14,964 bases of DNA from Flavobacterium sp. (lineage in GTDB: Bacteria; Bacteroidota; Bacteroidia; Flavobacteriales; Flavobacteriaceae): positions 1 through 14,964 of the forward strand of contig JASLHL010000124.1 in the NCBI GenBank assembly GCA_030152225.1. The letters run 5' to 3'. Below are positions 1-7,361 of this stretch, piece by piece (position 1 is the stretch's first letter; every line of letters begins with the position of its first letter). The position numbers and the translations under genes were made by a program. The notes below the pieces were generated by a model. It was not told the DNA's origin. It was given only the letters and a program-made list of their open reading frames with translations, and ran no database searches.

Positions 1-841
1 CTGTATTATTAGTTAAAATATACAGATGATTTTTATATAGATCGGCATGTATATTAGGATATATATTGTTAGGGTTAATAACAGGGCCTCTACCTGAAAT
101 CTCATTGAATTTGAATTCTGGATTTACAATATTTAAATTCATACTTCGAATAAATGTGAAATTACTATCGAATATTAATACTACATTTTGTGCATAAGAG
201 GTAATTGTTATGTAATTTTCATCAGAACTAACAATTCCGTCGAGTAATATTGCAGCGTAACTTAATTGATTAGAATAGTTAAAGGGAATAGGTTCTGTAA
301 TTCTATCTTGTAAATTACTTTTAAAATACTGAGGATTAATAGTTGAATCCCACGTTGTAGTAAATACTCCTTCTTTTCTAAAATTTATTCTTTGTATAGC
401 ATGATTAGTCGAGTATTTTTCGATAATTTTATTTTTCGAAATTATAAATATATTCTTTGAATCTAAGATATTTACAAAATATAAAACATCATCTCCATTC
501 TGTTTAAAGAATTGATAATCAGCTAATGAAATATTTTTATCTACTATTTCTTTTAAATTTATTAGGCTTTTAAATTTGTTATGCTTCATGTCAAGTTTAA
601 AAATTACACCTCTATTATCTCCTTCCCAACTTGTCACAAAAATATCGTCATTGTAAATTTTTAAAAGCGAGTAAGTATTATCTAATTGTGTTTTACTACT
701 AATTGTAGGAGTGTTTTCAAAAGATCGTTCACCAATAAACTTTATTTTTTGTTTTTCTTTGGTTGACATTAATAGCAATAAAAGTATAAATGATAAAGAA
801 CAAAATAATAGAAGTAAAATGTTAAGTATTTTTTTTTTCAT
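1..841 (-). CDS. Partial 6-bladed beta-propeller-like exported or anchored protein (C-terminus beyond window)
   Basis: I read this frame by hand. It is open from an ATG at 841-839 to the left edge, about 280 codons with no stop, so the C-terminus is missing. The protein starts Met-Lys-Lys-Lys, followed by about 20 hydrophobic residues and then a polar region, which suggests a signal anchor or signal peptide. I see no convincing lipobox. The rest is a string of short beta-like blocks such as DDIFVTSWEGDNRGVIFKLD, then NGDDVLYFVNILDSKNIFII, then YITITSYAQNVVLIFDSN. This matches the style of the TolB-like / BF3164-like 6-bladed propeller proteins of Bacteroidota. It lies 61 bases downstream of a small secreted peptide gene on the same strand, an arrangement known for NVEALA-type peptides. 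Family assignment is by pattern only. The exact residues just after the Lys run depend on a long A homopolymer. No function is known to me. Confidence 0.7.
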   Translation of the reverse strand, partial: MKKKILNILLLLFCSLSFILLLLLMSTKEKQKIKFIGERSFENTPTISSKTQLDNTYSLLKIYNDDIFVTSWEGDNRGVIFKLDMKHNKFKSLINLKEIVDKNISLADYQFFKQNGDDVLYFVNILDSKNIFIISKNKIIEKYSTNHAIQRINFRKEGVFTTTWDSTINPQYFKSNLQDRITEPIPFNYSNQLSYAAILLDGIVSSDENYITITSYAQNVVLIFDSNFTFIRSMNLNIVNPEFKFNEISGRGPVINPNNIYPNIHADLYKNHLYILTNNT

Positions 842-856
842 GAGTATGAGAATAGT

Positions 857-880
857 AAGGAGGCTTTAGTAAGCCTCCTT
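857..880 (-). terminator. Perfect 10-bp hairpin between the peptide and propeller genes
   Basis: Arms AAGGAGGCTT (857-866) and AAGCCTCCTT (871-880) are perfectly complementary around a 4-base loop. On the minus strand the hairpin sits 22 bases past the peptide stop codon and about 15 bases before the propeller ATG. No U-run follows it on that strand, so it is more likely a leaky terminator, attenuator or 3' stabiliser of the short peptide mRNA than a full stop. On the plus strand it is followed by a weakly T-rich stretch. Confidence 0.45.
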
Positions 881-902
881 CTTTAATTGATTAATTTAAT
901 GA

Positions 903-1094
903 TCAAGAATGTTTCTGACTAACTGCGACACAACAAGTACGTGCTCCACCCTGACATGTTGGAGCATTAGAATCCATAGTGCTAGTGTCATTATCATCGT
1001 TACAAGCTTCTAAACGATTATGATTTAAAGCATCACTGAAGCTAAATAAACCAATGGATAAAAACAGCCCTGTAAGTAAAATTATTTTTCTCAT
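903..1094 (-). CDS. Small secreted cysteine-containing peptide, NVEALA-like
   Basis: This 63-residue protein begins with Met-Arg-Lys and a hydrophobic stretch (residues 4-19), a typical Sec signal. A polar tail follows with an acidic patch (NDDND, 32-36) and four cysteines at positions 31, 47, 54 and 55, ending in a GGARTCC motif (49-55). The segment NRLEAC (26-31), just after the signal, recalls the NVEALA motif of short Bacteroidota exported peptides. Those peptides likewise end in a Cys-rich tail and are often followed by a TolB-like propeller gene, as here. Membership is my inference from this weak motif and the context. The four Cys could form two disulfides after export. The ATG at 1094-1092 is the natural start because it gives a complete signal sequence. 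Function is unknown; a signalling peptide, toxin or modified natural-product precursor are all possible. Confidence 0.65.
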   Translation of the reverse strand: MRKIILLTGLFLSIGLFSFSDALNHNRLEACNDDNDTSTMDSNAPTCQGGARTCCVAVSQKHS

Positions 1095-1418
1095 ATTAAT
1101 GATTGTTTTGGTTAATGAAGTCTAATTTATGATGTTTTTTTTAGTGATAAAAGCAGTGTTCTTTGTATTGTTTTAATTAATCGTTAGTTGGTTTGAAGAT
1201 TTAATGAAAAAATGAACTGCATAAAAAATTTTAGCAAATTGTTCGCTTATTATTAGTCTATGTTGGACTTCCTAATTTAGCTTGAGTATTATGCTGCTTT
1301 TGTTTTTTTATCCGTGGACTTATGGATAGAAAAAATTAAGCTTTGATTATAGGGAAACATCTAATACTAAAAACAAAGTTGTAATTTTGTTCTTCACCAA
1401 AGAAGAGTAGTAGGGCTT
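1095..1418. other. Divergent AT-rich intergenic region
   Basis: This 324-base stretch separates the minus-strand peptide gene from plus-strand dxs. The only signal I can support is a -7 element for dxs near its right end. I found no TAnnTTTG match for the peptide gene, no tRNA-like or rRNA-like sequence, no strong hairpin and no credible small reading frame. Confidence 0.6.
1382..1389 (+). promoter_or_regulatory. Bacteroidota -7 promoter element for dxs
   Basis: TAATTTTG matches the Bacteroidota -7 consensus TAnnTTTG exactly and ends 29 bases before the dxs ATG. No TTG lies at the expected -33 distance, so this is a one-element match and could be chance in AT-rich DNA. Confidence 0.4.
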
Positions 1419-3182
1419 ATGTTACTAGAACAAATCAAAGATCCTTCCGATATCAGACAGCTAAGTTTGCCACAATTGGAAGAATTGGCGGCTGAAATCC
1501 GACGATTTATCATTGATATAGTTGCAACTAAGGAAGGTCATTTAGGAGCAAGCTTGGGCGTTGTCGAATTGACAATTGCCTTGCATTATGTTTTTGACAC
1601 GCCAAATGATTTACTGGTTTGGGATGTTGGACACCAAGCTTACGGACATAAATTACTAACGGGGCGTCAGGATGTGTTTCATACGAACCGACAAAAAGGG
1701 GGAATTAGCGGTTTTCCCAATAGGGAGGAAAGCGTATACGACGTTTTTGGCGTTGGGCATTCTTCTACTTCTATTTCTGCTGTTTTAGGAATGGCTATTG
1801 CCTCTAAGCTAAAAGGACAACTGGATAAACAACATATAGCTGTGATTGGCGATGCTTCTATCGCCGCTGGAATGGCTTTTGAAGGATTGAACCACGCTGG
1901 AGTTAGCGATGCTAATATGTTGGTGATTTTAAATGACAATGCCATTGGAATTGATCCCAGTGTAGGAGCGTTGAAAGATTATTTAACTGCGGTAAAAGAA
2001 GGGAAAAATCACAAGCGAAACAACATGATTAAATCCTTGCATTTTGATTATCGTGGTCCGGTGGATGGGCATGATTTAAAACAGTTGATTAAGGAGTTAA
2101 CCAAATTAAAAAAGCACAAAGGGCCTAAGTTTTTACACGTCATTACCACGAAAGGTAAGGGATTGAAACAAGCGGAAGAGAATCAGGTGAAATATCATGC
2201 GCCAGGCAAGTTTGACAGTGCAACAGGTGAATTGATTTCCAAGGAAGAAAGCGCTTACCCAGCCAAGTATCAGGACGTTTTTGGACATACTTTGGTTGAA
2301 TTAGCGGAACAAAATCCCTTGATTGTTGGGATTACACCTGCCATGCCAACGGGAAGCTCGATGAAATATATGATGGAAGCTTTTCCTGAACGCGCTTTGG
2401 ATGTTGGGATTGCTGAACAACATGCCGTTACTTTAGCAGCAGGTATGGCAACCCAAGGATTAATTCCCTATTGTGCCATTTATTCTACATTTTTACAACG
2501 CGCCTATGATCAGGTGATTCACGATGTAGCCTTACAAAAGTTACCCGTAGTTTTTTGTTTGGATCGCGCTGGATTAGTAGGAGAAGATGGAGCCACCCAT
2601 CAAGGCGTATTTGATTTGGCCTACCTCAATTGCATTCCCAATATGGTGATTGCAGCTCCATTGGATGAAATTGAATTGCGAAATCTATTATATACCGTTC
2701 AATTGGGGATTGACATGCCTTGGGCTATTCGCTATCCTAGAGGAAAGGGAGTGAAGCAAACCGATTGGCATGTGGATTTTGAAAAAGTTAACGTATCAAT
2801 AACTAAAAACTTAAGAAAAGGCGATAAATTTGCGATAATTTCCACTGGAGTTATTGGGAATAACGTTATAGCAGCTTTTGAGCAATGTGAAACGGATGCT
2901 TGGACACACGAACATTTTCTGTTCGTTAAGCCATTGAATGAGCAGCGATTACATGAGATTTGCAGCACGCATGAGCATATTGTTACTATTGAAGATGGCG
3001 CTGTAAAAGGAGGTTTTGGAAGTAGCATAACACAATTTGTATCACAGCATTACCCTAAACGCTCTGTAGAAAACTTAGGGGTTCCCGATGTTTTTATTGA
3101 GCATGGTACCGTAAGGGAACAACAGCAAATCTGTGGTATAGATATAGATTCAATTGTAAAATTAATTAGAGATAAGTTTTGA
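1419..3182 (+). CDS. dxs: 1-deoxy-D-xylulose-5-phosphate synthase
   Basis: DXS condenses pyruvate and glyceraldehyde 3-phosphate, using thiamine diphosphate, to make 1-deoxy-D-xylulose 5-phosphate. This is the first step of the MEP isoprenoid pathway. The N-terminal diphosphate-binding domain shows GHQAYGHKLLTGR (from residue 71, with His72), the GDASIAAGMAFEGLNHAG cofactor motif (from 144) and LNDNAIGID (Asn172-Asp173-Asn174). The pyrimidine domain has GIAEQHAVTLAAGM (330 on) with the catalytic Glu at 333, then GEDGATHQG. A transketolase C-terminal domain with RYPRGKG follows. At 587 residues it is shorter than the roughly 620 of proteobacterial DXS. The GDG of the cofactor motif is GDA here; I believe both traits are usual for flavobacterial DXS. 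It leads an operon: its TGA overlaps the TTG start of the next gene. Confidence 0.95.
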   Translation: MLLEQIKDPSDIRQLSLPQLEELAAEIRRFIIDIVATKEGHLGASLGVVELTIALHYVFDTPNDLLVWDVGHQAYGHKLLTGRQDVFHTNRQKGGISGFPNREESVYDVFGVGHSSTSISAVLGMAIASKLKGQLDKQHIAVIGDASIAAGMAFEGLNHAGVSDANMLVILNDNAIGIDPSVGALKDYLTAVKEGKNHKRNNMIKSLHFDYRGPVDGHDLKQLIKELTKLKKHKGPKFLHVITTKGKGLKQAEENQVKYHAPGKFDSATGELISKEESAYPAKYQDVFGHTLVELAEQNPLIVGITPAMPTGSSMKYMMEAFPERALDVGIAEQHAVTLAAGMATQGLIPYCAIYSTFLQRAYDQVIHDVALQKLPVVFCLDRAGLVGEDGATHQGVFDLAYLNCIPNMVIAAPLDEIELRNLLYTVQLGIDMPWAIRYPRGKGVKQTDWHVDFEKVNVSITKNLRKGDKFAIISTGVIGNNVIAAFEQCETDAWTHEHFLFVKPLNEQRLHEICSTHEHIVTIEDGAVKGGFGSSITQFVSQHYPKRSVENLGVPDVFIEHGTVREQQQICGIDIDSIVKLIRDKF

Positions 3183-4396
3183 ATAATTTAGGAAAGATTG
3201 CTTTTTTTTCTTTAGTAATAGGTTTTCATGGAGGAACAAGTTGGGCACAAGAAGGATCAACTGCTGTGGCAACTCCACAGCCTAAAACCGAAAGACCTGT
3301 TGTTCAGGATACGGTAAAAGTACAAGAAAACCCATTCAACCCATTGATGAATTTTTTGCCGCGTAAAAATTATGCGGAAGAAGATTTATTGATGAGTTAT
3401 ATGAATCTTGGAAGTAGAGAGGATTTGGCTTTTTTTAAACCCGAAGTTTTCGTTGAACGAAGTAAACCAAAGTACAGCGCGATAAAAACAAAATTTAATC
3501 CGCAAATTGAGCTATCCGCTATCCCAGTGAACAATGAAATTATTGGATATTGGGAGAAGAAAAATAAAGTGGGGTTGGATTTTAACCAAATTGCTTTTGT
3601 CAATTGGAGTGCTGGGGGAGATAATTCTATTTCAGGTCTGTTGAAAGGAGATTTTAGTAGAAAATACATCAAAGGACGTATGATTTGGGATAATACGTTA
3701 AACGTGCGCTATGGAGTGAATAAACAGTCTGATCGAGAGTTGCGTAAAACCGATGATGTCTTAGAACTCAATTCAACCTTTGGGTATAAATCATCCGCTG
3801 CTTCGGATTGGTACTATGTGTCAAAGTTGAACTTTAAAACGCAGTTTACCGATGGATTTAATTATCCCAATACGGATGATCCTGTATCAAAATGGTTAGC
3901 ACCTGCTTACCTATATGTCGGGGTTGGGGGGGAATATATGGATTCCAAAACTGGGATAAAGTACTATATTTCACCACTTACGTATAAGGCGACTTTTGTC
4001 AATGATCAAACGTTGGCAGATCAAGGTGCTTTTGGTGTAGATCCCGCTATTAAAGATGAAGATGGTACTATACTTAGACATGGTAAACGCTCCAAGGCAG
4101 AGGTAGGTCTGTTGGTGAGTACCGAATGGAAAAAAGAAATTTTTACCAATATATTTATTGATACAAAATTGACGTTATATAGTGATTATATCGATCAATT
4201 TGGTAATATTGATGTGATGTGGGATTTGAAGCTGGATATGAAAGTAAACGACTTTGTTCGCGCCAATGTTGGGATAAATTTGATTTACGATGACAATGTG
4301 AAAAATAAAGTTGAACGCGGAGGAGTCCAAGTGATGGAAGGACCAAAAGTTCAATTTAAACAAACGTTAGGAGTAGGCTTAGTCTATTCGTTTTAA
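3179..4396 (+). CDS. DUF3078 family outer-membrane protein, TTG start
   Basis: This 405-residue protein has a signal peptide (residues 1-23, cleavage likely after TSWA) and a tyrosine- and tryptophan-rich beta-strand pattern typical of an outer-membrane barrel. The core, from about residue 125, shows VGLDFNQIAFVNWSAGGDNS, then GLLKGDFSRKYIKGRMIWDN and LNVRYGVNKQS, which I recognise as the DUF3078 signature of Bacteroidota. It ends in a barrel-like strand, LGVGLVYSF. The first ATG in frame is near residue 58, past the signal peptide, so the TTG at 3179 is the likely start. That TTG overlaps the dxs TGA by four bases (TTGA), implying translational coupling. The molecular function of DUF3078 is unknown to me. 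It shares an operon with another outer-membrane protein 17 bases downstream, which suggests an envelope role. Confidence 0.85.
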   Translation: MNNLGKIAFFSLVIGFHGGTSWAQEGSTAVATPQPKTERPVVQDTVKVQENPFNPLMNFLPRKNYAEEDLLMSYMNLGSREDLAFFKPEVFVERSKPKYSAIKTKFNPQIELSAIPVNNEIIGYWEKKNKVGLDFNQIAFVNWSAGGDNSISGLLKGDFSRKYIKGRMIWDNTLNVRYGVNKQSDRELRKTDDVLELNSTFGYKSSAASDWYYVSKLNFKTQFTDGFNYPNTDDPVSKWLAPAYLYVGVGGEYMDSKTGIKYYISPLTYKATFVNDQTLADQGAFGVDPAIKDEDGTILRHGKRSKAEVGLLVSTEWKKEIFTNIFIDTKLTLYSDYIDQFGNIDVMWDLKLDMKVNDFVRANVGINLIYDDNVKNKVERGGVQVMEGPKVQFKQTLGVGLVYSF

Positions 4397-4413
4397 TTTA
4401 ATAAATTAGCGCT

Positions 4414-5112
4414 ATGAAGCATATCTATTTTCTTTGTTTATTCTGTTTATGCAGTTCTTTTTCTTTTGCACAAGAAGAAGTATTGGATGAATTAACACGT
4501 AAACAAGATAGCATAGCGGCTTTAGATTTTAAATACAGAGAAGATCAGTTTTACTTTGGAATTTCTCATACACTAATGCAAGCTAAACCCGCTGATTTTA
4601 AGGGGAATTCAGTTTCTTTGGGGATAGATATTGGTTTTCTACGTGATTTTCCCATTAATAAAAGTAGAACCATTGCCCTTGCGCCTGGTTTTGGTTTTTC
4701 CTATCAAAATTTGCGCAATAATTTTGGGCTAACAGAAGAAGGAGATTATACGTTATTGTCACCGTATAAAAGAAATAGCCTTTCCCTTCATATGTTGGAT
4801 TTTCCACTGGAGTTAAGATGGCGAAATTCAACTCCAGCAAGTCATAAGTTTTGGCGTGCTTATTTAGGAGTTAAAGCGAGTTATGTTATGGGGAGTCGAT
4901 TGAAAACATCGACAGATGAATATTCGACAACACTACGTGGCGATGCTAACATTAACAAATGGCTGTTTGGAATGTACGTAGGCGCTGGATTTAATACGTG
5001 GAATTTCTACGCCTATTACGGGTTGAATCCAATTTATAAAGAAGCTCCAATTAAAGGAGATAGCGAGAAGTTGCGCTTGTTTAAAGTTGGCGTAATATTT
5101 TATATTTTATAA
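4414..5112 (+). CDS. Outer-membrane beta-barrel protein (OMP_b-brl_2 / PorT-like)
   Basis: This 232-residue protein has a clear signal peptide (residues 1-19, cleavage likely at FSFA before QEE). The mature part is built from alternating short amphipathic strands: FYFGISHTLMQ, SVSLGIDIGFL, TIALAPGFGFSYQNL, FPLELRWRNS, RAYLGVKASYVMGS, FGMYVGAGFN and LRLFKVGVIFYIL. That is the pattern of a small 8-stranded barrel of the outer-membrane beta-barrel / PorT-like group. PorT itself belongs to the type IX secretion system, but I do not see enough to call this protein a secretion component. It is the last gene of the dxs operon, 17 bases after the DUF3078 gene, and a terminator begins just past its stop. 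Confidence 0.75.
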   Translation: MKHIYFLCLFCLCSSFSFAQEEVLDELTRKQDSIAALDFKYREDQFYFGISHTLMQAKPADFKGNSVSLGIDIGFLRDFPINKSRTIALAPGFGFSYQNLRNNFGLTEEGDYTLLSPYKRNSLSLHMLDFPLELRWRNSTPASHKFWRAYLGVKASYVMGSRLKTSTDEYSTTLRGDANINKWLFGMYVGAGFNTWNFYAYYGLNPIYKEAPIKGDSEKLRLFKVGVIFYIL

Positions 5113-5115
5113 ACG

Positions 5116-5139
5116 AAGAGCTGTAAAAGCTCTTTTTTT
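5116..5139 (+). terminator. Intrinsic terminator of the dxs operon
   Basis: The stem AAGAGCT (5116-5122) pairs with AGCTCTT (5128-5134) around a 5-base loop, and the 3' arm runs into seven T residues (5133-5139). It lies just past the barrel-protein stop and touches the stop codon of the convergent gene at 5138. Confidence 0.85.
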
Positions 5140-5749
5140 ATGGAGTTAAGAGTACCCAACAAAGAAGTTGAGGAACAGCGCCAATAAGTCCTCCTAAAAG
5201 AACCTCATAGGAGGTATGAGCTCGTAAATACAAACGAGCGCTTGCCGTTAATCCTGTGATCAGGATGCAGACGATTAGAAGAATTAAGGCGGGTGTTTTT
5301 TGGTGAATGAGCAAGAGCGTAAAAAACGTTAAGCCAGCTGTCAACAAGGCTGTGTGTACGCTGTATTTCTGTCTGAATATAGCACCTAATAGTAAAAGAG
5401 AGTAAGTGACAATTAGCCCCCAAAAATAATGTTTTAATTCATACGCACTGTTGTTGTATAAAACAAGCGATTTAAGCGTATACAGTAGAGCGATATTAAT
5501 AGCGAATGGGAAAATCCGCTCTCTAGTATCACTGACCATGACACTTGACTTTAGGATGCGTAAGGAACGCATCAAATAGTAAATGGAAATGGGAATAAAG
5601 AAAGTGACGATAGCAACTTGACTGAGAATAATGGATAGTTCTATTGGAGTAAAGTAGTAATACTCAATAAGAAAATACAACCCAACCGTCTGTAAAGGCA
5701 ATAAAATGGGATGAAAAAGATAGGAAACAAGTTGAGCTAATTTTTTCAT
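5138..5749 (-). CDS. Polytopic membrane protein with divergent PAP2-like C-terminal half
   Basis: This 203-residue protein is almost entirely hydrophobic, with about six membrane segments and a conserved-looking HPILLP near the N-terminus (13-18). The C-terminal half carries remnants of PAP2 phosphatase signatures. SVHTA (130-134) stands where PAP2 enzymes have SGHTA. RLYLRAHTSYE (172-182) reproduces the Arg-x5-His-x3-Asp motif, with Arg172 and His178 kept and Glu182 in place of Asp. A possible first motif is SDTRERIFP (73-80). It may act on a lipid phosphate or diphosphate, or be an inactive relative. It follows rpoN by 45 bases on the same strand and is probably the last gene of the asnS-rpoN unit. 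The function is an inference; the membrane topology is plain. Confidence 0.7.
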   Translation of the reverse strand: MKKLAQLVSYLFHPILLPLQTVGLYFLIEYYYFTPIELSIILSQVAIVTFFIPISIYYLMRSLRILKSSVMVSDTRERIFPFAINIALLYTLKSLVLYNNSAYELKHYFWGLIVTYSLLLLGAIFRQKYSVHTALLTAGLTFFTLLLIHQKTPALILLIVCILITGLTASARLYLRAHTSYEVLLGGLIGAVPQLLCWVLLTP

Positions 5750-5794
5750 AATTGCCGACCTATTTTTTAAAGGTATCGTCTGTCTTTCAGTTTA

Positions 5795-7249
5795 TTAAAT
5801 TCTCTTTCTCATACGAGCAACGGGAATATCTAGTTGTTCGCGATATTTGGCAATCGTTCGCCTTGCAATACGATATCCTTTTTCTTTAAGTATTTCGACT
5901 ATTTTATCATCTGGATAAGGTCTTTTCTTGTCTTCTTCTAAGATGATGGTCTCCAATATTTTTTTGATTTCAATCGTTGATACTTCTTCTCCTTGGTCGT
6001 TCATCATGGCTTCGGAAAAGAAATTCTTGATCAATTTCGTTCCATAAGGTGTTTCCACGTATTTGCTGTTGGCAACACGAGAAATGGTAGAAATATCCAG
6101 TCCAACTAAATCGGCAATATCTTTAAGAATCATCGGTTTAAGTTTGGTTTCATCCCCTGTTAAGAAGTATTCCTCTTGGTAGTGTACAATGGCGCTCATC
6201 GTTACATATAGCGTTTCTTGACGCTGTTTGATGGCATCGATAAACCATTTAGCCCCATCTAATTTTTGTTTAATAAACTGTACGGCATCTTTTTGAGAAG
6301 CACTAGCTTGCGTAGAGTCTTTATACGTTTGCAGCATCTCTTGGTAATCGCGAGAGATGTGTAGTTCAGGTGCATTTCGGTTGTTTAAGGTCAATTCGAT
6401 TTCGCCATCGACGATTTTGATCGTAAAATCGGGAATCACTTGTTCAATAAAGCGATTCGATCCAGTAAAAGCTCCTCCGGGTTTGGGGTTGAGTTTTTCA
6501 ATTTCGTCAATCGCTTTTCGCAATTGATCTTTGGTAATATTGTAGCGTGATAATAGCTTGTCATAATGCTTTTTCGTAAAGGCATCGAATTGATTTTCAA
6601 TGATGTCTTTGGCTACGGTAATGGCATCAGTAGGTGTTTTGTGTTTGAGTTGAAGCAACAAACATTCTTGTAGGCTACGTGCACCTACGCCGATGGGTTC
6701 TAGTTCGTGTACAAGAGCCAAAATTTGTTCTACTGTTTCTACATCAGTATAAACACCTTGGGTGAAAGCGAGATCATCGACAATATCCTGAACCTCCCTG
6801 CGGAGATACCCCATTTCGTCTACACTTCCTACTAAAAACTCCGCAATAGTGCGTGCTTCCTCAGAAAGAATAAAGGTGTTTAATTGATTGATGAGGTTTT
6901 GGTGGAAAGACTCTGTGGCGATAATTGGCGCTTCATAATCATCGTCATCCGAACTGTAATTGTTGGCTTGTAATTTATAATCGGGAATTTCATCATCACT
7001 TAAATAGTCATCAATATTGATGTCTTCTGCGTCGATGCGCTCGCTATCAAAGTCGTCAAACTCATTGTCCACGCTATCAAAATCGTCAGTAGATTCTTCT
7101 TTGCCTGTTTCTAAAGCAGGATTTTCAATGAGCTCTTCTTTTAGCCTTTGTTCGAAGGCTAAAGTAGGCAATTGAATGAGCTTCATCAACTGGATTTGCT
7201 GAGGAGATAGTTTTTGGGATAATTTAAGTTGTAAACTTTGTTTTAGCAT
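5795..7249 (-). CDS. rpoN: RNA polymerase sigma-54 factor
   Basis: RpoN directs core RNA polymerase to -24/-12 promoters and needs an AAA+ enhancer-binding activator to open them. The 484-residue protein has all three regions. Region I is the Gln- and Leu-rich start (LKQSLQLKLSQKLSPQQIQL, from residue 2). Region II is a long acidic linker (about 52-110, full of Asp and Glu). Region III is a core-binding domain, with LEPIGVGARSLQECLLLQL, plus the DNA-binding domain ending in the RpoN box ARRTIAKYRE (462-471). I think the acidic linker is longer than in proteobacteria, as is common in flavobacteria. The gene lies 112 bases downstream of asnS on the same strand, and that gap holds a large inverted repeat. 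No perfect TAnnTTTG element precedes it. No activator is encoded in the window. Confidence 0.95.
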   Translation of the reverse strand: MLKQSLQLKLSQKLSPQQIQLMKLIQLPTLAFEQRLKEELIENPALETGKEESTDDFDSVDNEFDDFDSERIDAEDINIDDYLSDDEIPDYKLQANNYSSDDDDYEAPIIATESFHQNLINQLNTFILSEEARTIAEFLVGSVDEMGYLRREVQDIVDDLAFTQGVYTDVETVEQILALVHELEPIGVGARSLQECLLLQLKHKTPTDAITVAKDIIENQFDAFTKKHYDKLLSRYNITKDQLRKAIDEIEKLNPKPGGAFTGSNRFIEQVIPDFTIKIVDGEIELTLNNRNAPELHISRDYQEMLQTYKDSTQASASQKDAVQFIKQKLDGAKWFIDAIKQRQETLYVTMSAIVHYQEEYFLTGDETKLKPMILKDIADLVGLDISTISRVANSKYVETPYGTKLIKNFFSEAMMNDQGEEVSTIEIKKILETIILEEDKKRPYPDDKIVEILKEKGYRIARRTIAKYREQLDIPVARMRKRI

Positions 7250-7273
7250 GCTAAATAAAATTAACGAAATAGA

Positions 7274-7338
7274 AAATGTTTACTTTTAATCGATGTTCTT
7301 CCTAATTTACAGAAAAATACGATAAAAAGTAAACATTT
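7274..7338. repeat. 19-bp inverted repeat upstream of rpoN
   Basis: The arm 7274-7292 (starting AAATGTTTACTTTT) and the arm 7320-7338 (ending AAAAGTAAACATTT) pair at 18 of 19 positions, with one mismatch, around a 27-base spacer. It occupies most of the asnS-rpoN gap, 25-89 bases before the rpoN ATG. It is AT-rich and lacks the GC stem of an intrinsic terminator. A dyad operator or an mRNA leader structure are the main options. A near-match to -7 (TATTTTTC, 7319-7312 on the minus strand) lies in the spacer. Confidence 0.7.
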
Positions 7339-7361
7339 ATAGGGTTTCTTTTTATGAATAA

